Source of the DNA: Chryseobacterium aurantiacum
GTDB taxonomy: Bacteria > Bacteroidota > Bacteroidia > Flavobacteriales > Weeksellaceae
Direction of reading: 5' to 3'
DNA: 64,000 nt
Assembly (NCBI RefSeq): GCF_003020585.1
Contig: NZ_PXUE01000002.1
Coordinates: 248,001 to 312,000 of the forward strand
The notes beneath the pieces are model-generated. The model saw only the letters and a list, made by a program, of their open reading frames with translations, had not been told where the DNA came from and searched no databases. How positions within the stretch are numbered: the first letter of the stretch is position 1; each line of letters opens with the position of its first letter. A program made the translations under genes and the position numbers. Positions 25,071 through 33,967 of this stretch are shown in pieces.

Positions 25071-25651
25071 TGATGTATTTTTAAATGTTCTTGTCTGTTT
25101 TTAAAGTGGACGAATCCCATTAAGAATTGTCAACTTATTAGGAAAGAGGAATATGGAAATTGATTAAAAAGTAAAATTAACATACTACTTTTATTATCTA
25201 AATAATAAAACAGTACAATAAAAACTATATTCACTGAATATAGATATACAAATATATGACATATTTATTCAATCTGGGAGTAAGTATGTGATTGAAAACA
25301 TTAATATTATACATGTCTAAAAGTAAATTCCCACCAAATCATCAATACAAAACAAATCTCTATTTTATAATATTAACTTTTATTTTTTAATTATTGTTTT
25401 TTTTTCATTTGCAGGCATTACAATTAACATTTTGTCCGTTTTTTGAAGGACCATTCAAAAGAAATAAGTATCAATTAATACAATTTAACAGGCATGTATT
25501 TGGATAAACAAAAAAAATAACCTTATTTTTATTTCAGCCAATATTATAACGGAAAATATTTTTTAATCAATTTTAAATAATCGTAGTAAAAAGCGGGCAT
25601 TACAAAATGTTTTTTGAAGAAAAAAGATTCTTATTAGTATTGAAAAAACAT
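25071..25651. other. Long A+T-rich divergent intergenic region with 19-bp palindrome
   Basis: About 580 bases without a convincing gene separate the leftward surface-protein gene and ftsK. Within it, 25225-25243 is a perfect 9+1+9 inverted repeat (CTATATTCA-C-TGAATATAG), about 155 bases before the leftward gene. The rest is very A+T-rich with no tRNA-like or ORF-like structure. Confidence 0.5.
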
Positions 25652-25659
25652 TAAATTTG
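25652..25659 (+). promoter_or_regulatory. -7 promoter element of ftsK
   Basis: TAAATTTG is a full TAnnTTTG match ending 13 bases before the ftsK ATG, giving a very short leader. The -33 element is unclear. Confidence 0.6.
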
Positions 25660-25672
25660 CCACATTGATATT

Positions 25673-28258
25673 ATGGACAAAAAGACACAAAAAAAACCGA
25701 CTGAATCGCCTGAGAAAGGCAGAATTTTATCTAAGCCGCGTATTTTCTTCGGGCTTACCTTTATTCTATTTTCCGCTGTTCTCGCCTTGTCATTCATCTC
25801 CTATTTAATGAACTGGAAAGCAGACCAAAGCCAGGCAGGAACCATGCTTGACAAGAGTATAAAATCTTCAAACATTTTCGGTAAGGCCGGAGATTGGTTT
25901 GGGAACATCTTTATATTTGAAAGTATTGGGATTGCTTCATTTATTATTGCATTCCTATTTCTGGTTGTTGGGACCCTGATCCTGAAAAAGAAAACTTTTA
26001 AACCTTGGAAAACGATTGGCCATTCTCTATTTTTTATTTGCTGGCTTCCTATTTTTATGGGAGCGCTTACCAAAGGACAAGGAGTTTTGGGTGGTGTATA
26101 TGGGTTCCAGATTATGGATTACCTTAATTCCATTATCGGGAGTGTTGGTTTATGGACGGTATTGGTAGCAAGTATCCTTTTATATTTCATCCTTGAGTTT
26201 AACCTTCGTCCAAGCTCCGTTAAGGCAAAATTGAATAAAATCAACGAAAATACGATTGGAAGAGTAAAATCTATGATGCCGGATTCTGATGAGGACTTTG
26301 AAGCAGATGAAGAATTAAAAGAAGAAACAGACGAGTCTGAATCTGAAGAAATAACAGCATCTAATGTTACGGTAAGTGACATTCCGAATCCTGTTTCCAA
26401 TAATTCTATCAATAAGGCAAAAGAACAGGAACCGGTAAATGCTCCAAAGGGGTTTCCTGAAGTTCCCGTTTCTACGAATATAGATACCATTACTACTCCT
26501 AATCACACGTCTTTTGATGACGAGCCAAAAGAAGTAACCCAACCTGTAAGCTTGAATCTTTCCACGAAACCGGTTGTTCCTGTTTCCTCCCCAGAAGAAG
26601 CATTTGACATCAGGCCTTCTACGCCAACTCCAATGGCTACCACAGCTCCTGCACAGGAAAACATTAAATTCAATGTGGAAGTTGCGCAGGTAGTTGATGT
26701 TTTGGATGATTCTGACAGAAAATCTCAGGAATTGGTAGAAAAACATGGTTTGTATGATCACAAATTGGATTTGGCTAATTTTCATATGCCGCCGGTTGAT
26801 TTATTGAAAGACTATGGAAGTGAGGAAATCTCCATTAATCAGGAAGAGCTGGAAGAGAATAAGAATAAAATTGTTGGACTTCTAAAGAACTTCAACGTTG
26901 GAATTTCAGAGATCAAGGCAACGATTGGACCAACGGTTACGCTATATGAGATTGTACCGGAAGCAGGAATCAGAGTGGCAGCTATTAAAAAGCTTCAGGA
27001 TGACATTGCATTGAACCTTTCCGCATTGGGGATCAGAATTATTGCTCCTATGCCAGGAAAAGGAACTATCGGGATTGAGGTGCCAAGAAAAAATCCTACT
27101 ATGGTTTCCATGCGTTCTGTGATTGCTTCTCAAAAATTCCAGAATACAGATATGGATCTTCCTGTGGTTTTCGGAAAAACTATTTCCAACGAAATCTTCA
27201 TGGCCGACCTTTCAAAAATGCCTCACTTATTGATGGCAGGGGCAACGGGACAAGGTAAATCTGTAGGGATTAATGCCATCCTTACTTCCCTACTCTACAA
27301 GAAACACCCAAGCGAATTAAAATTTGTAATGGTGGATCCTAAAAAAGTAGAACTTTCTTTATATTCAAAAATAGAAAGACATTATTTAGCGAAGCTGCCA
27401 GATGCAGAAGAAGCAATCATTACAGATACCAATAAAGTGATCAATACCCTGAATTCTTTGTGTATTGAAATGGATACCAGATATGACCTTCTTAAAAATG
27501 CATTCTGTAAAAATTTAAAGGAATACAATAAAAAATTTACTGAAAGAAAACTAAATCCTGAAAACGGACACCGTTTCTTACCTTATATAGTTTTGGTAGT
27601 AGATGAGTTCGCAGATTTGATCATGACAGCAGGTAAAGAGGTTGAATTACCTATTGCCAGACTGGCGCAGCTTGCAAGAGCCGTGGGAATTCACCTGATT
27701 GTTGCTACGCAGAGACCTTCTGTAAATGTAATCACAGGTATGATTAAAGCTAACTTCCCTGCAAGAGCTGCGTTCAGAGTAATCTCCAGTGTAGATTCAA
27801 GAACGATCCTTGACTCTCCGGGGGCTGATCAGCTGATTGGTAAAGGAGACATGCTTTATTTCAACGGTAACGAAATCCTTAGACTTCAGTGTGCCTTTGT
27901 AGATACTCCGGAAGTTGAAAGACTTGCAGAATTCATTGGTGAACAAAAAGGATATGCGTCTGCATTCCTTCTTCCTGAGTACGTTTCTGAAGATTCTACA
28001 AGTACGGTAGGAGCATTTGATCCGAATGAAAAAGATGCTTTATTTGAAGATGCCGCAAGAATCATTGTTTCTACCCAGCAAGGTTCCACTTCAATGCTTC
28101 AAAGACAATTGAAATTAGGATACAACAGAGCAGGAAGAATCATGGATCAACTGGAAGCAAGCGGTATTGTGGGTGGGTTTAATGGAGCCAAAGCAAGAGA
28201 AGTTATCATCAGTGATCTTCATTCTTTGGAACAGTTTTTGGAAGATCTGCGTAGTTAA
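25673..28258 (+). CDS. ftsK: DNA translocase FtsK
   Basis: The 861-residue protein has four N-terminal transmembrane helices (about 26-48, 79-100, 110-130 and 148-172), an acidic and proline-rich linker (about 195-340), and the FtsK/SpoIIIE motor. The motor contains Walker A GATGQGKSVG near 522-531, Walker B YIVLVVDEFADLI near 638, ATQRPSVNVITGMIKANFPA, and a C-terminal winged-helix gamma domain (SMLQRQLKLGYNRAGRIMDQ) that reads KOPS-like sequences. It anchors at the septum and pumps chromosomal DNA during division. Length and domain order are normal. It is followed by a lolA-like gene 65 bases downstream. Confidence 0.97.
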   Translation: MDKKTQKKPTESPEKGRILSKPRIFFGLTFILFSAVLALSFISYLMNWKADQSQAGTMLDKSIKSSNIFGKAGDWFGNIFIFESIGIASFIIAFLFLVVGTLILKKKTFKPWKTIGHSLFFICWLPIFMGALTKGQGVLGGVYGFQIMDYLNSIIGSVGLWTVLVASILLYFILEFNLRPSSVKAKLNKINENTIGRVKSMMPDSDEDFEADEELKEETDESESEEITASNVTVSDIPNPVSNNSINKAKEQEPVNAPKGFPEVPVSTNIDTITTPNHTSFDDEPKEVTQPVSLNLSTKPVVPVSSPEEAFDIRPSTPTPMATTAPAQENIKFNVEVAQVVDVLDDSDRKSQELVEKHGLYDHKLDLANFHMPPVDLLKDYGSEEISINQEELEENKNKIVGLLKNFNVGISEIKATIGPTVTLYEIVPEAGIRVAAIKKLQDDIALNLSALGIRIIAPMPGKGTIGIEVPRKNPTMVSMRSVIASQKFQNTDMDLPVVFGKTISNEIFMADLSKMPHLLMAGATGQGKSVGINAILTSLLYKKHPSELKFVMVDPKKVELSLYSKIERHYLAKLPDAEEAIITDTNKVINTLNSLCIEMDTRYDLLKNAFCKNLKEYNKKFTERKLNPENGHRFLPYIVLVVDEFADLIMTAGKEVELPIARLAQLARAVGIHLIVATQRPSVNVITGMIKANFPARAAFRVISSVDSRTILDSPGADQLIGKGDMLYFNGNEILRLQCAFVDTPEVERLAEFIGEQKGYASAFLLPEYVSEDSTSTVGAFDPNEKDALFEDAARIIVSTQQGSTSMLQRQLKLGYNRAGRIMDQLEASGIVGGFNGAKAREVIISDLHSLEQFLEDLRS

Positions 28259-28323
28259 AGGGAAAAATGAATAGTTTTAACCTTAAGAATTAAAAAAAAT
28301 CTAAAGATTATTAAATTAAGAAA

Positions 28324-28971
28324 ATGAAAAATATTATTTCAAAAGTTATATTGGGAAGTTTTGTTGTAGGTGCAGTAGGTATGGCGAATGCTCAAAAAAT
28401 AGACGCAAAAGCTAAAAAGATATTGGATGATATTACAGCCAACTATAATTCTAAAAAGAATTCTTACTTCAAATTTTCTTTTGGAAGCGGCCTAAACGGA
28501 CAGGTAACAAAGACTGAACCTGGCATCTATTATGCTGCAGGAGATAAATACAAACTGAAGATCATGGATACAGAGCAGATCTTCGATGGAAATAAAATCT
28601 ACAACATCAATGCTGATGATATGGAGGTAACAATTGCAAAACCTAACGGAAGCAGCACCATGTTCTCCCCTATCAACTACCTTACAACTTATAGAAACGA
28701 TTACAACGTAACTTATAATGGTAAGAAAACAGTAAACGGTGTAAATGCAGACTTTATTAAGCTGACTCCTGTAAAGGCAAACGGAATACAATATGTTTAT
28801 ATTTTTGTAGATTCTGCAAAAAAACAAATGGTAAAATTAGAACAACACGGAAATAACAAGGATGTTGCCGTAATTGCCATTAAAGAATACAAGGAAAACC
28901 AGACACTGGATCCTAATATGTTTGTTTTTGACAAAAATAAGTTTAAAAACTACGTTATTACAGAACTTTAA
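28324..28971 (+). CDS. lolA: LolA-like outer-membrane lipoprotein carrier protein
   Basis: The 215-residue protein has a signal peptide (MKNIISKVILGSFVVGAVGM ANA) and the LolA/LolB-type open beta-barrel pattern: KAKKILDDITANYNSKKNSY, YKLKIMDTEQIFDGNKIYNI and the C-terminal VIAIKEYKENQTLDPNMFVF. It should carry lipoproteins across the periplasm. The ftsK-lolA neighbourhood is common in Bacteria. Two terminators follow before the LptF/G-type gene. Confidence 0.88.
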   Translation: MKNIISKVILGSFVVGAVGMANAQKIDAKAKKILDDITANYNSKKNSYFKFSFGSGLNGQVTKTEPGIYYAAGDKYKLKIMDTEQIFDGNKIYNINADDMEVTIAKPNGSSTMFSPINYLTTYRNDYNVTYNGKKTVNGVNADFIKLTPVKANGIQYVYIFVDSAKKQMVKLEQHGNNKDVAVIAIKEYKENQTLDPNMFVFDKNKFKNYVITEL

Positions 28972-28982
28972 AAATCTTAGAG

Positions 28983-29009
28983 GCAGATTAATTAAACAAT
29001 CTGCTTTTT
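28983..29009 (+). terminator. Terminator after lolA-like gene
   Basis: GCAGATT and AATCTGC form a 7-bp stem with an 8-base loop followed by five T residues, 11 bases past the lolA stop. Confidence 0.8.
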
Positions 29010-29030
29010 AAGGAAAAAATAACAAAATAT

Positions 29031-29056
29031 AAAAGCCGCAAGTTTGCGGCTTTTTG
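29031..29056 (+). terminator. Second terminator upstream of lptF/G-like gene
   Basis: AAAAGCCGCAA and TTGCGGCTTTT form a perfect 11-bp stem with a two-base loop (four in practice), followed by T. It sits directly before the promoter of the next gene, insulating it from lolA read-through. Confidence 0.85.
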
Positions 29057-29058
29057 AT

Positions 29059-29066
29059 TAATTTTG
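29059..29066 (+). promoter_or_regulatory. -7 element placing transcription start at the lptF/G ATG
   Basis: TAATTTTG matches TAnnTTTG and ends four bases before the ATG at 29071, so transcription would start at or next to the start codon. The expected -33 position falls inside the terminator hairpin and has no clear TTTG. Confidence 0.5.
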
Positions 29067-29070
29067 GCGC

Positions 29071-30528
29071 ATGTTAAAAATACTAGACAGATATATCATA
29101 AAAACCTTCTTTGGACCGTTTTTCTTTATATTCAGCGTATTGTTTTTCATTTTTATTGTAAACATTATCTGGGTTCAGTTGGGACAGTTTATGGGAAAAG
29201 GATTGAGCTACTGGCAGATCCTGAAACTTCTTTTTTACCTTGGGGTAAACGTTATCAGTATGGTTCTCCCGCTGACCATTCTTTTGGCAAGTATCATGTC
29301 ATTTGGGGAATTCGGAGAACGGTATGAGCTTGCTGCCATGAAGGCTGCCGGTATTCCGTTGACCCGAGTAATGACTCCTTTATTTGGAATTACCACTTTA
29401 CTAGCCATTATGTTGTTTTTCTTTTCAAACAGCATTATTCCTGATTTTCAGAAAAAGGCAAAGAACATGTTGTTCAACATTGCTCAGACCAAGCCTGCAA
29501 TAAATTTTACTCCGGGACAGTTTATTGACCAGATCCCCGGATATATGGTAAAGTTTGATAAAATATATGGAGAAAACGGGGAAAATATTGAAGGGGTATT
29601 TGTTCATAAAAAGGCTAACACTTACGAAAACCAACAGTCTGTTGTTGCAGAAAAAGGAAAATTTGTTCCGGCTGCCAATAAAAGCTTTTTAAAACTTGTT
29701 CTTCATAATGGATATGTATTTGAAGACAGCTTCGAAGGAAAAGGAGATAATGTAAGAAGAAAACAACCTGATCAGGCCATTAAATTTGACACACTGGTTT
29801 CTCATTTCGATATTAGTGAGATCATCAACAAGGCTATTGAAAAGGAACAGATTACTGATGACTATCGTTTCGAAACCTACAATCAGCTGAATCAGACTAT
29901 CGGGAAAAGCAAAAAGGAAAATGAGTTATTCTTTAAAAACATTGGAAACGATGTTCTAAGCCAAACCAATTCCACAATTGCTTATATGGATAAGGGTAAC
30001 AAACATAAAGTAGCCCCAAAGGCTCAAATAAAGTTAGATACTATAAAAGGAGACAAAAAACTGGATATCCTTTACAATTCCTATAACAGGCTGGACAACC
30101 TTAAATCTACACTGGAATCTAAAAAGAATGAATTCAGTTCTAATGTAAAATACTTTAGCAAGGTTGTTATCTACCAACAAAAAATGTTAGCTTATTCTGT
30201 AACTTGTATTATATTTTTCCTGATTGGAGCAAGTTTAGGTTCCATCATTAGAAAAGGAGGTATGGGGCTACCGGTAATTATTGCCATTGTTATTTTCATC
30301 ATCTTTTATGTAATGAATGTTGGGGTGGAAAACATGTCATGGAGTGGAAAAATGAATCCATATCTGGCAGCATGGCTCCCTAATTTCATTCTTCTTCCGT
30401 TTGGGATCTGGATGACCTATAAAGCACTTACAGATTCTCAATTATTTGATGCAGAAAAATACAAGGCATTATTCAAGCCCATTACAAAGAGATTCTCAAA
30501 AAGTAAAGAACATACGAGATATCAATAA
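29071..30528 (+). CDS. LptF/LptG-family lipopolysaccharide export permease
   Basis: The 485-residue protein begins MLKILDRYIIKTFFGPFFFI, the characteristic LptF/LptG N-terminus, with three helices in the first 110 residues, a large periplasmic beta-jellyroll domain (about 130-345) and three C-terminal helices (MLAYSVTCIIFFLIGASLGS; GLPVIIAIVIFIIFYVMNVG; LPNFILLPFGIWMTYKAL). G-A-S-L-G-S-I-I-R-K-G-G is the conserved turn in the second half. With LptB it would extract LPS from the inner membrane. LptF and LptG cannot be told apart confidently here, and no second copy lies beside it. Confidence 0.92.
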   Translation: MLKILDRYIIKTFFGPFFFIFSVLFFIFIVNIIWVQLGQFMGKGLSYWQILKLLFYLGVNVISMVLPLTILLASIMSFGEFGERYELAAMKAAGIPLTRVMTPLFGITTLLAIMLFFFSNSIIPDFQKKAKNMLFNIAQTKPAINFTPGQFIDQIPGYMVKFDKIYGENGENIEGVFVHKKANTYENQQSVVAEKGKFVPAANKSFLKLVLHNGYVFEDSFEGKGDNVRRKQPDQAIKFDTLVSHFDISEIINKAIEKEQITDDYRFETYNQLNQTIGKSKKENELFFKNIGNDVLSQTNSTIAYMDKGNKHKVAPKAQIKLDTIKGDKKLDILYNSYNRLDNLKSTLESKKNEFSSNVKYFSKVVIYQQKMLAYSVTCIIFFLIGASLGSIIRKGGMGLPVIIAIVIFIIFYVMNVGVENMSWSGKMNPYLAAWLPNFILLPFGIWMTYKALTDSQLFDAEKYKALFKPITKRFSKSKEHTRYQ

Positions 30529-30550
30529 ATTTCAACAACTAAGAAATATA

Positions 30551-30576
30551 GACCTGGATTTTTCCGGGTCTTTTTT
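30551..30576 (+). terminator. Terminator of lptF/G-like gene
   Basis: GACCTGGA and TCCGGGTC form an 8-bp stem with one G-T pair and a 4-base loop, followed by six T residues, 22 bases past the stop. Confidence 0.88.
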
Positions 30577-30700
30577 GTTGATAAAATAGCTCATTCAATT
30601 GTACATACTGTTTCTCTTTTCATTTTTAAACAAACTTAAATCCCTTATTTTCTCACAACACATAAAATATTATATTTACAAAAAATTAAAACTATAACTC

Positions 30701-31498
30701 ATGAAAAAAGTACTGGCTCTAAGCCTGTTTACATTGGTTGGCTTTAATGCTTATGCACAGGAAGACAGCAATACCGACTATGAATTAAGAGGAGATGAAA
30801 AATACGGCTACATCATTGATAAAAGCGGTAAAAAGATTGAAGGGATTGTGAGAATGAACGGAGACGATTTATATCCCTGGAACAATCAAAAGAAAGTTAA
30901 ATTTGTTGCCGTAGCAGACATTGACAAATCCAAAAAGAAACAGAAGTTCAAGAATCTTGACACAGATGATATTAAGGAATATGTGGCCATTGATAACAAC
31001 AATAACGAAAGGCATTTCGAAACCATCAAGTATACAAACACCAAGGAGGGCTTCAATACAGCAACGGGTGGCCTGAGTGGTAATATAAAGGCATTTAATA
31101 ACCTCACAAAAAGTACACAATTTGCCGAAATTGTAAAAGAGGGTAAAATCAAGGTATATAAGTTATACGGGTATCCTACCACATTCTCGGCAGGAACCAG
31201 TCAAATGGCTGCAGCCGATGAAGAAACTAAAAGAATGAGGCAAAATCCATCTTATATCTATAGTAAAAAAGGAGGTAAGGTTGAAGAGCTTACTTTTGCT
31301 AAAGCTAAAATCATCACGGCAGACTGTAGCTATGTAAAAGGAAAACTAACCGGAGGTTCATACGCTTCCATGAAGAATGATGAAAAGAAAAGATCAGGCC
31401 TTGGAAAATTGATTAAAAGCCAGATTGACGATGTAATGTCTAATGTTCCTCAAATTGTAGATGAAGTTATCACAGACTATAATGATAACTGTAAGTAA
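30701..31498 (+). CDS. Secreted protein of unknown function (265 aa)
   Basis: The protein has a clear signal peptide (MKKVLALSLFTLVGFNAYA|QE) and a mature part rich in lysine, aspartate and asparagine (GYIIDKSGKKIEGIVRMNGD; KVKFVAVADIDKSKKKQKFK). No domain is recognised. The phrase GYIIDKSGKKIEGIV and the following beta pattern look like the DUF-type secreted proteins of Flavobacteriia that start with a strand pair, but I cannot name a family. There is one cysteine pair (ADCS and the C-terminal NCK). It is flanked by terminators and appears monocistronic. Confidence 0.75.
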   Translation: MKKVLALSLFTLVGFNAYAQEDSNTDYELRGDEKYGYIIDKSGKKIEGIVRMNGDDLYPWNNQKKVKFVAVADIDKSKKKQKFKNLDTDDIKEYVAIDNNNNERHFETIKYTNTKEGFNTATGGLSGNIKAFNNLTKSTQFAEIVKEGKIKVYKLYGYPTTFSAGTSQMAAADEETKRMRQNPSYIYSKKGGKVEELTFAKAKIITADCSYVKGKLTGGSYASMKNDEKKRSGLGKLIKSQIDDVMSNVPQIVDEVITDYNDNCK

Positions 31499-31511
31499 AT
31501 TTCAACATATA

Positions 31512-31543
31512 AAAGAGAGGCTTCAAGTTTGAAGTCTCTCTTT
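31512..31543. terminator. Bidirectional terminator between convergent genes
   Basis: A 15-bp stem (AAAGAGAGGCTTCAA / TTGAAGTCTCTCTTT, one G-T pair) with a minimal loop is followed by T-rich sequence on both strands. It separates the secreted unknown from the convergent KASIII gene. Confidence 0.88.
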
Positions 31544-31585
31544 TTATTTTTATGTGGATCCTAGAGTCCTGTTTCTCTTTAAAAT

Positions 31586-32644
31586 TTAAAATTGATAGAC
31601 AAAAGAATTGATATTCATCCCCGCCCCTACAGAAGCAAATAAAACCACATCACCCTTTTGGATGCTATGCTGTTCCAATTCACCATTTAAAATCATTGTT
31701 AATAAAGACGGAATGGTTGCCACACTACTGTTCCCCAGCTTACTAATCACCATAGGCATAATATTCTCAGGAACCGGTGTATCATACAATTGATAAAAAC
31801 GGTTAACAATAGCTTCATCCATTTTCTCGTTGGCCTGATGAATGATAATTTTACTTAGCTGATTAATAGAATACCCACTATTATCCAAGCATTTTTTCAT
31901 GGCATCAGGAACATTCAGAAGAGCAAACTCGTAGATCTTTCTTCCATCCATTTTAATGAACTTCGTATCCGGACAGCCATCAGTATTATAGGTTTTCCCA
32001 AAGTACAGATAATCCTTTTCCTTAAAAGTATATGACGCCGATAAATGAGACTTTATCCCCGCTCCATCATCATTCCCCACTTCCAAAACAACCGCTCCGG
32101 CACCGTCAGCATAAATCATACTGTCTCTATCATGAATATCTACAACACGGGAAAGGGTTTCACCTCCAATTACCAGACAACGTTTTGCAATACCAGCCTT
32201 GATGAATGCGTTGGCCTGTATAACCCCTTCAATCCATCCCGGACATCCGAACAAAACGTCATAAGCCACACAAAAGTTATTTTTGATTCCTAATGTGTGC
32301 TTTACTCTTGCAGCAAGACTGGGAACCATATCAGACTGAATAGTTCCAAAACGGACATCACCAAAATTATGGGCAAATATAATATAGTCTAATGTTTCAG
32401 GATCTATTCCTGCATTTTTTATCGCAACCTGAGCAGCAATAACTCCTAAGTCTGAAGTTACCTGTGTATTGTCGGCATATCTTCTTTCTTCAATCCCTGT
32501 GATTTTTTTTAATTTCTCTGTAATGGACGCATTATCTTCTTTTAATAAAACACCATTCTCATTCAGAAAAACATGCTGATCAAAAAAGAGATTGGTTATA
32601 GTCTTCGATGGAATGTAGTTTCCTACCCCAATAATTTTAGTCAT
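31586..32644 (-). CDS. 3-oxoacyl-ACP synthase III (KASIII/FabH-like)
   Basis: The 352-residue protein is a thiolase-fold ketoacyl synthase III with the Cys-His-Asn triad: Cys134 in VAYDVLFGCPGWIEG, His in KIIIHQANEKMDEA and Asn in LGNSSVATIPS. The alanine normally before the Cys is replaced (FGC). The C-terminus ends FASVGAGMNINSFVYQF. It would condense an acyl-CoA or acyl starter with malonyl-ACP. No fatty-acid or flexirubin cluster genes adjoin, so whether it primes ordinary fatty acids or a special product is open; the extended N-terminal segment (LFFDQHVFLNENGVLLKEDN) is not typical of housekeeping FabH. Confidence 0.88.
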   Translation of the reverse strand: MTKIIGVGNYIPSKTITNLFFDQHVFLNENGVLLKEDNASITEKLKKITGIEERRYADNTQVTSDLGVIAAQVAIKNAGIDPETLDYIIFAHNFGDVRFGTIQSDMVPSLAARVKHTLGIKNNFCVAYDVLFGCPGWIEGVIQANAFIKAGIAKRCLVIGGETLSRVVDIHDRDSMIYADGAGAVVLEVGNDDGAGIKSHLSASYTFKEKDYLYFGKTYNTDGCPDTKFIKMDGRKIYEFALLNVPDAMKKCLDNSGYSINQLSKIIIHQANEKMDEAIVNRFYQLYDTPVPENIMPMVISKLGNSSVATIPSLLTMILNGELEQHSIQKGDVVLFASVGAGMNINSFVYQF

Positions 32645-32826
32645 TATTTTAATGTTTAATTTCCCGTTTTATTAATGTTTCAGGAATAATTTTATAAATA
32701 TAATGAATTAACGCAGATACTTATTAATATATTATTATGCAAGGCCCTTATTTCGATAAAAATCTAAAATAACTCAACAAAAAAAACCTCAAAAAAAATG
32801 TCTAAACCTATCAAACACAAAAAAAT

Positions 32827-32847
32827 AGGCCTCCAAATTGGAAGCCT
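32827..32847 (-). terminator. Terminator of frr
   Basis: AGGCCTCC and GGAAGCCT pair with one C-A mismatch around a short A+T loop, 28 bases past the frr stop in the leftward direction and followed by T-rich sequence on the minus strand. Confidence 0.7.
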
Positions 32848-32874
32848 GCTTTATATTTTAAAAAAAACTGAAAA

Positions 32875-33429
32875 TTATACTTTCATAATTTCAGCCTCTT
32901 TTGTTTTAAGATGCTCGTCGCAAAGTTTTACGTATTTGTCTGTATAATTTTGGATTTCTTCTTCCACTCCTTTGACAACATCTTCAGAAACTCCTTCTAG
33001 TTTTTTAAGTTCTTTCAAACCATCCTGTCTTGCGTTTCTTACTGTAACTTTAGTATTTTCAGCTTCTACTTTAGCCTGTTTTGCAAGTTCTCGTCTTCTT
33101 TCCTCCGTTAAAGGCGGAACATTAAGAATAATATTCTCTCCATTATTAGAAGGTGCAAAACCTAAGTTTGAATTGATAATAGCTTTTTCAATAGCATTGA
33201 TAGCTGTTCTGTCCCAAGGTTGAATAGAAATGGTCATTGCATCCGGAACAGAAACATTGGCAACCTGGTTGATAGGAGTTGGTGCTCCATAATATTCCAC
33301 CATTACGTCCTGAACCATTGATGTAGAAGCACGTCCTGCTCTAATTCTTTGAAATGCGTGGTCCAAGTGCTTTACAGCTGCGTCCATGTCATGTTTTACA
33401 GATTCTAATATAAGATCTAATTCTTCCAT
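32875..33429 (-). CDS. frr: Ribosome recycling factor
   Basis: From the ATG at 33429 the product is 184 residues, the normal length. It shows MEELDLILESVKHDMDAAVK, the hallmark LDHAFQRIRAGRASTSMVQD, ISIQPWDRTAINAIEKAI, NLGFAPSNNGENIILNVPPL and TEERRRELAKQAKVEAENTK. An upstream in-frame ATG at 33459 would add ten atypical residues. It releases 70S complexes with EF-G after termination. It normally follows pyrH directly; here a gene on the opposite strand separates them by about 2.0 kb. A TATTTTTG box on the minus strand at 33567-33560 may be its promoter. Confidence 0.97.
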   Translation of the reverse strand: MEELDLILESVKHDMDAAVKHLDHAFQRIRAGRASTSMVQDVMVEYYGAPTPINQVANVSVPDAMTISIQPWDRTAINAIEKAIINSNLGFAPSNNGENIILNVPPLTEERRRELAKQAKVEAENTKVTVRNARQDGLKELKKLEGVSEDVVKGVEEEIQNYTDKYVKLCDEHLKTKEAEIMKV

Positions 33430-33967
33430 TATTATATTAAAGTTTGATAAATTACACATCTATTAATAATACTGAATATCAATCATTTAAAATTCAAAAA
33501 CCTTATAAATATCAATGTTTATTTACCGTTTTTAAACTATTTTTTGCTATTCAGTGCTGCAAAAATAATGATTGTTTTCGAATAATAGGTATTTCCACAG
33601 ATGGATTTTATGCACTTGTCTTTGCTTTGGGAAAAAGGAAGCCATCTTTAGCGCTCCTATTTATCTTAAAGTGAAGAGATTCAGGTACAAACACCTATAC
33701 AATATTTTGGTTATTTCTACTTACTCTCATATCATTTTTAATAACTTATTTTACCATGTTCTATTGAACGAAGCTCTTCACTTACAACATGGCAGATTCT
33801 GAAATTGTATAATAAATAATAGGGAAACTAAGATTATAAAAAGACAATTGACCCACCTTCGTATTATTACAATAAAATGACTTGTCATGATGAAAACGGA
33901 AAATCTTGTAAAAGACCATTAAAGTAACACACATTCATTTTAAAACTAATTTTAAACCATTCACATT
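33430..33967. other. Intergenic region between frr and inserted lipase gene
   Basis: About 540 bases hold no convincing gene. A minus-strand -7 box TATTTTTG at 33567-33560 could start frr transcription with a leader of about 130 bases. AAGTGAAGAG (33669-33678) has its inverted copy CTCTTCACTT (33774-33783), 95 bases away, of doubtful meaning. No promoter of full consensus precedes the lipase gene. Confidence 0.4.

Noticed and set aside
26315-26785. 156-codon minus-strand frame inside ftsK
   Set aside because: It lies opposite the low-complexity FtsK linker, has an arginine- and aromatic-rich composition typical of shadow frames, and no promoter.
33669-33783. 10-bp inverted repeat AAGTGAAGAG/CTCTTCACTT flanking 95 bases as insertion-element ends
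   Set aside because: Too short and too close together, no transposase and no target duplication seen; could be chance in A+T-rich DNA.
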